A stretch of 64,000 nucleotides of DNA, taken from assembly GCF_017447225.1 (NCBI RefSeq), contig NZ_JAFSNZ010000060.1:1-64000 (forward strand). The letters run 5' to 3'. Both the position numbers and the translations under genes were made by a program. The stretch comes from Methanobrevibacter sp. GTDB taxonomy: Archaea; Methanobacteriota; Methanobacteria; Methanobacteriales; Methanobacteriaceae. How positions within the stretch are numbered: the stretch's first letter is position 1; each line of letters starts with the position of its first letter. Below are positions 47,947 through 60,505 of the stretch, piece after piece. A model generated the notes under the pieces. That model ran no database searches. It saw nothing but the letters and a program-made list of their open reading frames with translations, and was not told the origin of the DNA.

Positions 47947-48783
47947 AATCCAATAATCCAATATTTCTTCAACATTTTCATCGAAACTTATTGTTTTAGA
48001 TTCATTTTCTTTTATAGCTCCAGCATAATCCTTATTTAATCTGATTAATGTCGCATTTGGACTATCATGAGTCATTTGTTCAAACGGATAACGGATAATG
48101 ACCGGAGTATTGAAACCAACACCAATTTCTAAAAATACAACATTTTTATCGCCGATTTTATTTATAAAGTCCATATAACGTTGTCTGGCTTCATGCCATT
48201 TTTCATCCTCTACGAAAAGATTATCTTTTCTAAGATTTGTTTCCATTTCAGCCCCGCAAACAGGACATTTAGGAACCAGATCTGATGGGATTTTACAGTC
48301 AACAGTCTTTTCAACCATTTCCTTTATTAATTCCTCATCATCATACAGTTTGTCATGGCATGCTTCACTGCATTGCAGAAGACCATAATCTCCCTGTGTT
48401 GCAAATATTCTTTCATCCTCAAATCCGTTAATCCAAAACTGATGTTCCACATTTGTCGTTAAAACGAAATAATCCTTATTTTCAACCAGTTTTAATAATT
48501 TCTGATATACATCTGTTTCACCAACACCAAATCTGTTAACATTGATATGTCTTGCCCAATAAGCCCATTTCTCTTCCGAGGTCTTGAAAGGATAAAATCC
48601 TGAGGAATACATGTCCCTCATTGAATATTTTTCAATGAAATCGGCAAAATTATCAGTGAAACGCTTACCTGCATACTCAATTCCTGCTGCAGTTGACAAA
48701 CCTGCACCAGCCCCTATAACTACAAAATCCGCATCATTAATTTTTTCAATAGCTTTATCTAATCTTAACACAAAACGATCCAT
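47932..48783 (-). CDS. SirTM-type sirtuin (protein ADP-ribosyltransferase candidate)
   Basis: A 283-aa Sir2-fold protein. NAD-binding GAGAGLSTAAGI (24-35), TTNVEHQF (109-116) and GVGFNTP (221-227) are seen. A zinc set is formed by C138 and C142 (QCSEACH) and C173/C176 (CPVC). The catalytic His of deacetylating sirtuins is replaced by Gln130 in TQGDYGLLQC, a hallmark of SirTM sirtuins, which ADP-ribosylate lipoylated carrier proteins in staphylococci and streptococci. Start ATG 48783 follows GGTGATTA. It begins one base after the macrodomain gene ends. Confidence 0.85.
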   Translation of the reverse strand: MDRFVLRLDKAIEKINDADFVVIGAGAGLSTAAGIEYAGKRFTDNFADFIEKYSMRDMYSSGFYPFKTSEEKWAYWARHINVNRFGVGETDVYQKLLKLVENKDYFVLTTNVEHQFWINGFEDERIFATQGDYGLLQCSEACHDKLYDDEELIKEMVEKTVDCKIPSDLVPKCPVCGAEMETNLRKDNLFVEDEKWHEARQRYMDFINKIGDKNVVFLEIGVGFNTPVIIRYPFEQMTHDSPNATLIRLNKDYAGAIKENESKTISFDENVEEILDYWISRVL

Positions 48784-48784
48784 T

Positions 48785-49567
48785 TTAATCACCAAATAAC
48801 AAATTTTTATATATCAAATAATCATCATCACCAAATACATTAAATATTACATGCTCCAAAGAGCTTTCATTGAAATTCAAGTATTCATTTACAGTTCCAA
48901 TGGCAATTTCAGCTGCTTTTTCTTTAGGGAAATTAAAAACACCTGTGGAAATACAGCAAAAAGCAATTGATTTTAAATTATGGTAGCTAGCTATCTCCAA
49001 ACATGATTTGTAACAGCTGGCAAGTCTTTTACAGTCCAAATCATCCGGTTTTGAATTTGAAGCAATCGCCGGACCGACAGTGTGAATTACATGTTTGGAA
49101 GGCAAGTTATAAGCATCAGTGATTTTTGCTTTTCCTATATCCTCATCCCTGTTTTGAGCTTTCATGATTTTTTCACATTCAAGCCTCAATTGGATACCGC
49201 TAGCTGAATGGATAACATTGTCAATACAGTTATGCATTGGTATAAAACAGCCCAACAATTTGGAGTTGGCGGCATTGACAATTGCATCTACTTTCAGCTG
49301 AGTTATATCACCCTGCCAAAGCATTAATTTACCATCAAATTCAGTAATGTCTTCCACGCCTACCAAATCTTTAGATAATGTTTCATTTGTGAGAAATTCA
49401 TCCTGAACTTCCAAAAATTCTTCGCTTATTGGGTTAGGTGGCCTTACGTTCATCAGTGAACGAAGCAGATTTCTCTTTTGAAAGTTATCATTGGGAAGTT
49501 CTATATTATCATGTCTCTCATTAATCAAATAATTTAAAAGATAGTCTAATTGCTGATTTGTATCCAT
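48785..49567 (-). CDS. Zinc-dependent macrodomain protein (protein-ADP-ribose hydrolase)
   Basis: A 260-aa macrodomain protein with an N-terminal helical extension of about 75 residues. Core motifs are [18 protein letters not shown] (85-101), [20 protein letters not shown] (104-123), and STGVFNFP. C107, H112 and C114 match the zinc-binding loop of the SirTM-associated Zn-macro class, which reverses ADP-ribosylation. It is the first gene of a two-gene unit with the SirTM-type sirtuin and is divergent from the HxlR regulator. Its likely job is removing ADP-ribose from the sirtuin's target. Confidence 0.88.
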   Translation of the reverse strand: MDTNQQLDYLLNYLINERHDNIELPNDNFQKRNLLRSLMNVRPPNPISEEFLEVQDEFLTNETLSKDLVGVEDITEFDGKLMLWQGDITQLKVDAIVNAANSKLLGCFIPMHNCIDNVIHSASGIQLRLECEKIMKAQNRDEDIGKAKITDAYNLPSKHVIHTVGPAIASNSKPDDLDCKRLASCYKSCLEIASYHNLKSIAFCCISTGVFNFPKEKAAEIAIGTVNEYLNFNESSLEHVIFNVFGDDDYLIYKNLLFGD

Positions 49568-49638
49568 TTTAATTCCTCCTTACCCTATTATATTATCAGC
49601 CCATATTTAAATGATTTTTGTAACTAAAAAGGAACTAA

Positions 49639-49654
49639 GTTACTTTAAAGTAAC
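49639..49654. promoter_or_regulatory. Perfect 16-bp palindrome between macrodomain and HxlR genes
   Basis: GTTACTTTAAAGTAAC is an exact palindrome in the 152-nt divergent gap, 66 nt from the HxlR start and 72 nt from the macrodomain start. A further GTAAC half-site is at 49620-49624. The position and symmetry suit a dimeric winged-helix regulator such as HxlR. Confidence 0.65.
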
Positions 49655-49719
49655 ACTATTATTAACAATATATTTAATATTTATTAAAATTAAAATTAAA
49701 AATAAGAAGGTGAATTTCC

Positions 49720-50097
49720 ATGTCTGACGATACAGTTTGTCCGGTAGATAGAACATTAAGCTTAATAAATAAAAAATGGAGTATTCAAATAATAAGAGAC
49801 CTCTTCTTTGGAAAAAAACATTTTAAAGAGTTTAAAGAAGGAAAAGATATAAGTAATAAAGTATTATCCAGTTGTCTGGCTGATTTAGAGGAAAATGGGC
49901 TGATAGAAAAAAGAGTCCTGAATACAAAGCCTGTAAGTACAGAATATTCATTGACCGAATATGGAAAGTCAATGAACAGAATCATCTATGAAATTGCGAT
50001 GTTTACATTGGATGATGAAAAAGACAAGGTTTACAGCGAAAAGACAAAAGAAGAAATGAAAGAAAATTTCAGACAAACATTGAAAATTGATGATTAA
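49720..50097 (+). CDS. HxlR-family transcriptional regulator
   Basis: A 125-aa winged-helix regulator of the HxlR type: CPVDRTLSLINKKWSIQIIR, FGKKHFKEFKEGKDISNKVL, LSSCLADLEENGLIEKR and the wing VSTEYSLTEYGKSM. Cys9 (TVCPVDR) sits where redox or electrophile-sensing members keep their cysteine. It is divergent from the macrodomain/sirtuin pair and one base upstream of cbiE. It probably regulates its own promoter and that pair. Confidence 0.93.
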   Translation: MSDDTVCPVDRTLSLINKKWSIQIIRDLFFGKKHFKEFKEGKDISNKVLSSCLADLEENGLIEKRVLNTKPVSTEYSLTEYGKSMNRIIYEIAMFTLDDEKDKVYSEKTKEEMKENFRQTLKIDD

Positions 50098-50098
50098 T

Positions 50099-50746
50099 AT
50101 GGATGGAAAGATATTTATTATTGGAATAGGTCCTGGGGCTGAGGAATATCTGACTTTAAAGGCAGTAGATTGTGTTAAAAATTGTGATTACACAGTTGGA
50201 AGCACAAGAGCCATTGACCTTTTTAGCGATGTTAAAAATACCATTGCATTTAATGTGAAGGATTTGTTGGATAAGCTGGAAGAAGGAGTGGATTTGGCCG
50301 TTGCCGGCAATAGCGTTGCAATATTATCCACAGGAGACCCAGGATTTTCAGGAGTTTTAAATACCGTACTGAGAATTTCAAAAGAAAAAGGATTTCCAAA
50401 AGACAATATTGAGGTAATACCTGGAATCAGTTCACTTCAATTGGCCGCTGCCAGAAATCATATACAATGGGATAATGCGAATGTCATGACATTTCACGGA
50501 AGAGAGAATATAGAAGACATATTGGAAGTTATTGATAATGGAAAAACCACAATTGCACTTCCTTCAAGAAAAGTTAAGGACATGGCTCAGTTTTTACTTG
50601 ACAATGGCGTCAGCGAGACAAGGCCTGTTACAGTTTGTGAAAGACTTTCATACCCTGACGAAAAAATTGTCTCCACTTCACTAAAAAATATTGCCTCAAG
50701 CGAATTTACCTACATGTGTATTATGATAATAGAAGGTAAAAATTGA
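50099..50746 (+). CDS. cbiE: Cobalt-precorrin-7 C5-methyltransferase
   Basis: Tetrapyrrole methylase of the anaerobic cobalamin pathway, methylating C5 of cobalt-precorrin-7. A 215-aa protein with FIIGIGPGAEEYLTLKA, LSTGDPGFSGV (the SAM-binding GDP motif), VIPGISSLQLAAAR, and the final ERLSYPDEKIVS. I start at ATG 50099, right after the HxlR stop. CbiT, often fused or adjacent, is not here. Methanogens need corrinoids for methyltransferases. Confidence 0.92.
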   Translation: MDGKIFIIGIGPGAEEYLTLKAVDCVKNCDYTVGSTRAIDLFSDVKNTIAFNVKDLLDKLEEGVDLAVAGNSVAILSTGDPGFSGVLNTVLRISKEKGFPKDNIEVIPGISSLQLAAARNHIQWDNANVMTFHGRENIEDILEVIDNGKTTIALPSRKVKDMAQFLLDNGVSETRPVTVCERLSYPDEKIVSTSLKNIASSEFTYMCIMIIEGKN

Positions 50747-50863
50747 TGTCAGAAATTCATTTTAATAATGTTTTACTTTTTAAATTTTAAATTAAAATCT
50801 TTATAAGTCTAAAATCATAGTTTCAGTGTTAATTACTAAAAAAATTAACAGGTGAATGATACT

Positions 50864-53800
50864 ATGATTAAAAAGATAACAAGCATTGCTTTTATTTTCT
50901 TAACTATTTTTTTAATTAGCTCTGTTTCAGCAGCAGAACCGGAAAATGAAACAATGACAACACAAAATTATGGAAATGACATTCATATTGAAAGTCATGA
51001 TATAGAAATGTATTATAAAGACGGAACACGTTTTGAAACATTGCTGGAAGATGGGAACAGAAATCCCATAAGCAACGCAACGGTAACATATGGAATAAAC
51101 GGTATTGATTATTCACGCCAGACTAATGAAAACGGACTCTCATCAATTGCAATCAACTTGAATAGCGGAAAATATACTATAACAACTACTGCAAATGAAA
51201 CTTCCGTGAATAATATCATTAACGTGAAAAGTACCGTTTATTCATCAGATGTAGTAAAAATATTTAGGAATTCAACACAGTATTATGCCCTGTTTTTAGA
51301 TGAAAAGGGAGATCTGCTTAAAAATACCGACGTTAGCTTCAACATTAACGGCGTATTTTATACAAGATTAACCAATGAAAGCGGAATTGCAAAGCTAAAC
51401 ATTAATCTGAATCCGGGAAAGTATATCTTAACCGCAACAAATCCTAAAACAAGCGAAATGATAAGCAATACTATAACAGTACTTCCTTCGATTATAAACA
51501 ACAACGATGTGGTGAAATATTATAAAAACGGCACACAGTATCATGTAACAATAGTTGGAAAAGATGGAAAAATAGTAGGTTCCGGGGAAAGCGTAGAATT
51601 CAACATCAACGGAGTATTCTATTATCGCCAAACCGATGAAAAAGGAATAGTTAAACTGAATATAAATTTAGGACCTGGAGATTATATTATAACTGCACAA
51701 TATGAAGGTTATAAAGTTTCAAACAACATTAAAGTATTGCCGACCATAATAACAAGAGACATTAGGATGGAATACAGGGACGGAACAAAATTCAAAGCTT
51801 ATATCATCGACGACACGGGAAAGCCAGCAGAATATGAAAAGGTTACATTCAACATCAACGGAGTGTTCTACACCCGAACCAGCGATGAAAATGGGATTGC
51901 AAATTTAAACATAAACCTCAGAATCGGAACATACATCATCACTTCCGAATATAATGGATTGAAAACATCAAATAACATTATAATTGAAACTCCAAGTGAA
52001 AAAGAAATCATTTCAAGCAACAATTTCACATACGAAATTAAAATACCTAATTACGTGAACATAACATGTCCTTATGTTTATGACAATAGTGTTTATACTA
52101 TTGAAAGCGGAATAAACGGAATTATAAGATTAGAGAAAAATCAGCTGATAAACATCCAGATTGGACCTAAATACTACACATTTTCAACAGGTTACATGCC
52201 AGAATACAGTCCCACATATTTGGGCAGTGATTATTATCTGTTGCCATTTGACAATAGTCCTACACAACACACATATAATTTCGAAAAACTGACTGGATAT
52301 GGATTGATTTTACATAGGAGCGGAGACTACACGCATCTCATTTATAGAAACAACTGCAGTGACAATGTAGAACAGTTCGGAGCGTATATTGACAAGGGGA
52401 TAGATAAAAGTGAAATAATAAATTACATCCAAAATGGTGAAAGTATGGCAAAAGTTCAATTCCAGACCATGAGCTTTGATGAAATGGGATTGAAATACAG
52501 CCTATCAAAAATCTACGGATGCTCAATATATGACTTTGATTATAAAAGCTACAATGAGCTGACAAGAGGCAATACAGAAAAGATTAAATTTGTAAACACC
52601 AATGAGACTGTGACATTTGACTATTACGGCAAAAAAATTGTCGGATACATTAGTGAAGAAAACATTATTACCAAATTCAATGCCCCTAACTGCATAGAGT
52701 TTGAAAAAGAGGAACTGATAACCTATGGATTGAGCGAAAAATATAAACGTGACTTTGATTTGATGCAATCATTTGCCATAATCAGCAAAAAGGTAGATGA
52801 AAAAACCGTAAATGACTGGATTTCATGCGAAAATGACTATAAGACAAATGCAGGAATGCAAAGTATGTATTCAATGTTTTTAACAACACTAAATACCGCA
52901 TATCTAAGCGATAAATTAGCGGATGAATTAACAAAAGAATATGATGTCAGCTGGATGAGAAAAAACAATACTGTGCTTCTTGGATCCATGAACTGGAAAG
53001 AGACTTATCAGCATATCCTGACTCCAAACATGGGAAGGTTCATTGAAGGAGAAAATGAAAGTGAAATCATATCTTATCGCTTCGTCAACTCAATACTGCT
53101 GTCAAAAATTGAACAGCATACCTTAAAACCGATAGCTAAGGATGCGGATGAGAATATCACATCAGTGTTTGATGATGTCTTCAAATCCTTAGCATCATTT
53201 AAAGCAAGCGTCGTATATTACAACAATACAGCAATCATAAGTGACGAAGAGGGCAATTCAAGTTTTATGATTGATCTGGAAAGCGGACTGGTTACACCGT
53301 TATCTGTAAAAGATGGTTTTGCATACAAAGGCGTTACGATAACAAGAGATTGCGGACTATGCAGCATCACCAGCATGGCAAAAGCGATAATGATAAGTGT
53401 CAATAATGGCATTTTAGGAATAAATGACCTGTTAACTTATGTGGGAGACAATATACAGCCATTAACAACATTAGCATTTAAAGGAACATTATTAATAAAA
53501 GGTATTGCCGGCGCATTGCTTGGAGGTAGCTTAACAGTGGGATTAAGCGTTATTGGAACTGCAACAAGTGTTCAAAGTATTGGGGTTTATATTACTGAAA
53601 ATTATGTTGAAAACAAAGATCTCCATACAGCATATGATTATTTCACATTTACACGACCGGGATATTTCCAGAATACGAAAATTTACAATATTCCTCATGA
53701 AGACGGAAGTGTTGACTATATAGAAATCCCGATAAACAAGAACAACACCTATGACAGAGAACATGTGAAATATATAAGTAAAGGTAAAGTGAAAACATTA

Positions 53801-53878
53801 ACTAAAGAAGAAACATACCAATATTTTACAGAAGAATCCTGGAGCCCATTTAATGTTCCGCAGAAATACTGGAGATGA
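50864..53878 (+). CDS. Large secreted protein: four Ig-like repeats plus unrecognised C-terminal region
   Basis: A 1004-aa protein; ATG 50864 follows GGTGA. Residues 1-23 are a signal peptide. Four Ig-like repeats span about 46-122, 129-207, 215-293 and 299-376, each with NINGVFY-type and LNINLxPGxYI motifs. The remaining 630 residues belong to no family I know. They hold scattered cysteines (402, 498, 553, 610, 655), a DCGLCSITSMAKA motif with C830/C833, a hydrophobic stretch at about 873-905 (GIAGALLGGSLTVGLSVIG) and an aromatic C-terminus. The repeats are probably a wall-binding or stalk part and the C-terminal region the working part. Its stop overlaps a tiny membrane-protein gene (ATGA). 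Confidence 0.85.
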   Translation: MIKKITSIAFIFLTIFLISSVSAAEPENETMTTQNYGNDIHIESHDIEMYYKDGTRFETLLEDGNRNPISNATVTYGINGIDYSRQTNENGLSSIAINLNSGKYTITTTANETSVNNIINVKSTVYSSDVVKIFRNSTQYYALFLDEKGDLLKNTDVSFNINGVFYTRLTNESGIAKLNINLNPGKYILTATNPKTSEMISNTITVLPSIINNNDVVKYYKNGTQYHVTIVGKDGKIVGSGESVEFNINGVFYYRQTDEKGIVKLNINLGPGDYIITAQYEGYKVSNNIKVLPTIITRDIRMEYRDGTKFKAYIIDDTGKPAEYEKVTFNINGVFYTRTSDENGIANLNINLRIGTYIITSEYNGLKTSNNIIIETPSEKEIISSNNFTYEIKIPNYVNITCPYVYDNSVYTIESGINGIIRLEKNQLINIQIGPKYYTFSTGYMPEYSPTYLGSDYYLLPFDNSPTQHTYNFEKLTGYGLILHRSGDYTHLIYRNNCSDNVEQFGAYIDKGIDKSEIINYIQNGESMAKVQFQTMSFDEMGLKYSLSKIYGCSIYDFDYKSYNELTRGNTEKIKFVNTNETVTFDYYGKKIVGYISEENIITKFNAPNCIEFEKEELITYGLSEKYKRDFDLMQSFAIISKKVDEKTVNDWISCENDYKTNAGMQSMYSMFLTTLNTAYLSDKLADELTKEYDVSWMRKNNTVLLGSMNWKETYQHILTPNMGRFIEGENESEIISYRFVNSILLSKIEQHTLKPIAKDADENITSVFDDVFKSLASFKASVVYYNNTAIISDEEGNSSFMIDLESGLVTPLSVKDGFAYKGVTITRDCGLCSITSMAKAIMISVNNGILGINDLLTYVGDNIQPLTTLAFKGTLLIKGIAGALLGGSLTVGLSVIGTATSVQSIGVYITENYVENKDLHTAYDYFTFTRPGYFQNTKIYNIPHEDGSVDYIEIPINKNNTYDREHVKYISKGKVKTLTKEETYQYFTEESWSPFNVPQKYWR

Positions 53879-54081
53879 AAAAAATGTCTTTAATTGAGCA
53901 AATAAAAGAAAATTGGAATAAAAATCCGTTAATTGTTAAAATAACATTTATTCTTCTGGTAATATCATTCATATATGATATGGCAACAGGACAAACATTC
54001 AGCATATTCTTTTCAGTATGTTTGCTACTGTTTATAATAGCTGAACTGGTAAACTGGTTCTACTATAAAAAAGAAGAGTAA
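53875..54081 (+). CDS. Two-TM small membrane protein coupled to the upstream secreted protein
   Basis: A 68-aa protein with a basic N-terminus and two hydrophobic helices (about 18-36 and 43-62), ending WFYYKKEE. Its ATG overlaps the upstream TGA; a second ATG at 53884 has GGAGATGA at better spacing and would give 65 aa. No homologous family was recognised. Strict coupling to a large secreted protein suggests a partner, anchor or protective (immunity-like) role, but this is inference. Confidence 0.7.
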   Translation: MKKMSLIEQIKENWNKNPLIVKITFILLVISFIYDMATGQTFSIFFSVCLLLFIIAELVNWFYYKKEE

Positions 54082-54093
54082 AAAAAGTTTTTA

Positions 54094-54130
54094 AAGTTAA
54101 AATTTAATAATTTTAACTTATTTTTATTTT

Positions 54131-54132
<2 letters not shown>
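54094..54132. terminator. Bidirectional hairpin terminator
   Basis: AAGTTAAAATT and AATTTTAACTT form an 11-bp stem with a TAAT loop, flanked by T-rich sequence, between the convergent small membrane protein and arsA genes. Confidence 0.65.
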
Positions 54133-55180
<1,048 letters not shown>

Positions 55181-55220
55181 TTATTTTATTCTTTTTAATA
55201 TATAAACATTATTAATTAAC

Positions 55221-55616
55221 TTAAGTATCCCATTTACCGATAATCCATTTGCCATCAATTTTTTTAAAATCCATTACCGTATCAATTGTCCATGAACCGC
55301 TGGCTCCATAGACACGGGCGGTCAAAGTAACATCAGATATTAACGTAGCGTTTTCATTATCATCAAACAGAATATTCGGATCATGAATCACTGATTTGAA
55401 ATAATTGAGAGTTCCATCCACCACTTCATCAATGAACTGTGATTTGGTCTGTTTTTTACCTGACATGTGAGTTAAAATATAATCATCAGCCATAAGTTCA
55501 TTTAATTTGATTTCATCCTTGTCAATTAATGCCTGCTGATATTCAACAAAGCAATCCAAAACCTCTTTTTCCGAACCATCAAAAGTTCTTTTTGATAGAA
55601 TTTCTACATCACTCAT
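55221..55616 (-). CDS. NTF2-like (DUF4440/SnoaL-type) protein
   Basis: A 131-aa cone-fold protein: an N-terminal helix with LDCFVEYQQALIDKDEIKL, MADDYILTHMSGKK, and beta strands ending in TVMDFKKIDGKWIIGKWDT. Members are ketosteroid-isomerase-like enzymes or ligand-binding proteins. No catalytic residues can be assigned. It is between arsA and nadE, transcribed leftward and divergent from nadE. Confidence 0.8.
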   Translation of the reverse strand: MSDVEILSKRTFDGSEKEVLDCFVEYQQALIDKDEIKLNELMADDYILTHMSGKKQTKSQFIDEVVDGTLNYFKSVIHDPNILFDDNENATLISDVTLTARVYGASGSWTIDTVMDFKKIDGKWIIGKWDT

Positions 55617-55680
55617 AATAATATATTATATAATAAAAGAACTATATTAATTACTAATGAAAAATTAAGTGGTGTTTGAT

Positions 55681-56474
55681 ATGAACGAAATTCCAAAAAT
55701 TAATGTTGAAAAAACAAAAGACGATATTGTTGAATTCGTTCAAAATAAAGTATCAGAAGCTAATGCAGACGGACTTGTAGTAGGATTAAGTGGGGGAATA
55801 GACTCCACATTAGCTGCATTTTTAGCTTGTGAAGCTGTTGGTAAAGAAAACGTGTTTGGAATTGTAATGCCTTCCACAACAACCCCAACAGAAGATAAAC
55901 TTCATGGTACTACAATAGCACAGTTATTAGGTATCAATTATAAAGAAATAGCTATTGATAGTATTTTAAACGAATTCTTATCAGTTACACAGTTAGAAGA
56001 AAACAGATTGGCTATTGGAAACCTCAAAGCTAGAATAAGAATGTCAATCATTTATTTTTATGCTAATTCTAAAAATTATTTGGTTAGCGGTACCGGAAAC
56101 AGAAGCGAAATCCTAATCGGATATTTCACAAAACACGGAGACGGTGCTTGTGATATTGAACCGATCGGAGACTTATACAAAACCGACGTTTATCAGTTAG
56201 CCAAATACTTGGAAGTTCCACAGGAAATCATCGATAAACCTCCTAGAGCAGGATTATGGAATAATCAGACTGATGAAGATGAAATTGGAATGACCTATGA
56301 ATTACTTGATAAAATATTATACAAATTCATAGAACAAGGAATTGATGCTGACTCAATTGCTGAGCAGTTAGATATTGAAGTTGATGAAGTTAATAATATC
56401 ATAAATAGAGTTAATAGGAACAAACATAAATCTGAAGTTCCTGAAAGCCCTAAAAAGACTTTAATGGTGATTTA

Positions 56475-56475
<1 letters not shown>
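55681..56475 (+). CDS. nadE: NAD+ synthase
   Basis: Amidates nicotinic acid adenine dinucleotide to NAD+. The 264-aa protein has the PP-loop [48 protein letters not shown] and [19 protein letters not shown]. With no glutaminase domain it is the ammonia-dependent form. I use ATG 55681, preceded by GGTGTTTGAT. Its stop TAG shares one base with the GTG start of leuS. Confidence 0.96.
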
Positions 56476-59321
<2,846 letters not shown>

Positions 59322-59342
59322 TCTGTTAAAATAAAAATAAGT

Positions 59343-59370
59343 AGGGATATTAATCCCTTTTTCTAATTTT
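59343..59370 (+). terminator. Terminator after leuS
   Basis: AGGGAT and ATCCCT form a 6-bp stem with an ATTA loop, followed at once by T residues and a further T-run. Confidence 0.7.
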
Positions 59371-59850
59371 TTAATCTATAAATAATCTTAAACCTTGAAT
59401 GATTAAACATGCACCGATAAGAATTGCAGCATAAATTGGCTCTGCAATTGAATATACTGCAAGAGCTACAGCTATAATACCGAATATTAAAATCAATACT
59501 GAAGTGGTTTTTGAAAGTCTTGATTCTGCAATGAGACCAACAATCCCAAAGAAAATCATTATAAATCCAATAATGTAAAACTGCAAACCGACAAGGAAAG
59601 ATAATGCATCGATAGCAAAAATAAACAATAAACCGAATATTATCGCAATAATTCCAATGATAATATTTACCAGTGAAAAATGAGTTAGCATGTTCCAAAC
59701 GGAAAATCCGTTAATTATTGAAGCAAAACCAAAGAATAGCAAGCTTACTCCAACAATGACAGACACTAACTCTGCACTGAACATTGGGAAAATTATGAAA
59801 ATTAACCCCAAGATTATGAATAAAATTCCTGAAATCTTTTCAATATTCAT
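59371..59850 (-). CDS. DUF308-like (HdeD-type) membrane protein
   Basis: A 159-aa protein with six hydrophobic helices in the repeated pattern GILFIILGLIFIIFP, LLFFGFASIINGF, IIIGIIAIIFGLLFIF and LIGACLIIQGLRL, typical of DUF308/HdeD membrane proteins. The function is unknown; in bacteria HdeD relates to acid stress. It is downstream of two paralogous 3-TM genes and probably co-transcribed with them (15-nt gap). Confidence 0.78.
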   Translation of the reverse strand: MNIEKISGILFIILGLIFIIFPMFSAELVSVIVGVSLLFFGFASIINGFSVWNMLTHFSLVNIIIGIIAIIFGLLFIFAIDALSFLVGLQFYIIGFIMIFFGIVGLIAESRLSKTTSVLILIFGIIAVALAVYSIAEPIYAAILIGACLIIQGLRLFID

Positions 59851-59865
59851 TATTTCATATCCGTT

Positions 59866-60135
59866 TTAAATAATTCCACAAGCTTCTAACATGGACTGCA
59901 TACCTAAAAGAATAATTGCAACTCCACCAATAATTTCAATATAATCAGCATATTGAATAGCCACTTTGGTTCCGTAAGTTCCAATTAAAAACCAGATAAT
60001 TACTGCAATTAGACTTAATCCACCTAAAATAATTGGATTAACACCAGCAACAGCACCTTGTGAAGCTAAAATTAAATTTTCAATGTTTCCAAAAATAAGT
60101 AAACCAGCGAAAGGAGCATACTCTTTAAAATCCAT
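59866..60135 (-). CDS. Three-TM small membrane protein (paralogue B)
   Basis: An 89-aa protein with three helices. It starts MDFKEYAPFAGLLIFGNIEN; the polar residues NIEN then SQG near the first helix, and a closing GGVAIILLGMQSM helix, are shared with the neighbouring paralogue. The layout resembles one half of duplicated six-TM cation or amino-acid exporters such as MntP/LysE or TMEM165, but I cannot confirm this. The start has GGTGATAAT. Confidence 0.7.
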   Translation of the reverse strand: MDFKEYAPFAGLLIFGNIENLILASQGAVAGVNPIILGGLSLIAVIIWFLIGTYGTKVAIQYADYIEIIGGVAIILLGMQSMLEACGII

Positions 60136-60144
60136 ATTATCACC

Positions 60145-60426
60145 TTAGCTTTTACTCCTAATTGATTTGACAGCTCCAACAACACTTTGAATACCTAAAA
60201 TAAATATTGCAAGACCACCAATGAAATTAATGTAATTTGCATACTGCATAGCAACTTCAGTAGCTACCGTACCAATAAACAACCATATAATTACAACAAT
60301 TATACTTAATCCACCTAAAACCTTAGGATTAACTCCACTAGTAACACCCTGTGAAGAAAGGATTAAGTTTTCGATATTTCCAAAAATAATTAAACCAATA
60401 AAAGGCATGTACTGTTCTAAAACCAT
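60145..60426 (-). CDS. Three-TM small membrane protein (paralogue A)
   Basis: A 93-aa paralogue of the next gene (59866-60135), sharing GLIIFGNIENLILSSQG, GVNPKVLGGLSII, IIWLFIGT and the closing GGLAIFILGIQSV helix. The pair lies nine bases apart, so they are likely to form a heterodimer with inverted or parallel halves. It is the first gene of a three-gene unit with the DUF308-like protein. The start is preceded by TGTGATATT. Confidence 0.7.
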   Translation of the reverse strand: MVLEQYMPFIGLIIFGNIENLILSSQGVTSGVNPKVLGGLSIIVVIIWLFIGTVATEVAMQYANYINFIGGLAIFILGIQSVVGAVKSIRSKS

Positions 60427-60505
60427 AATATCACATAATTCCTTTTGACAATTATGATTTTTATTTTAAAAATATATAATATTTTTCAAAAAAATAAGAG
60501 TGGAA

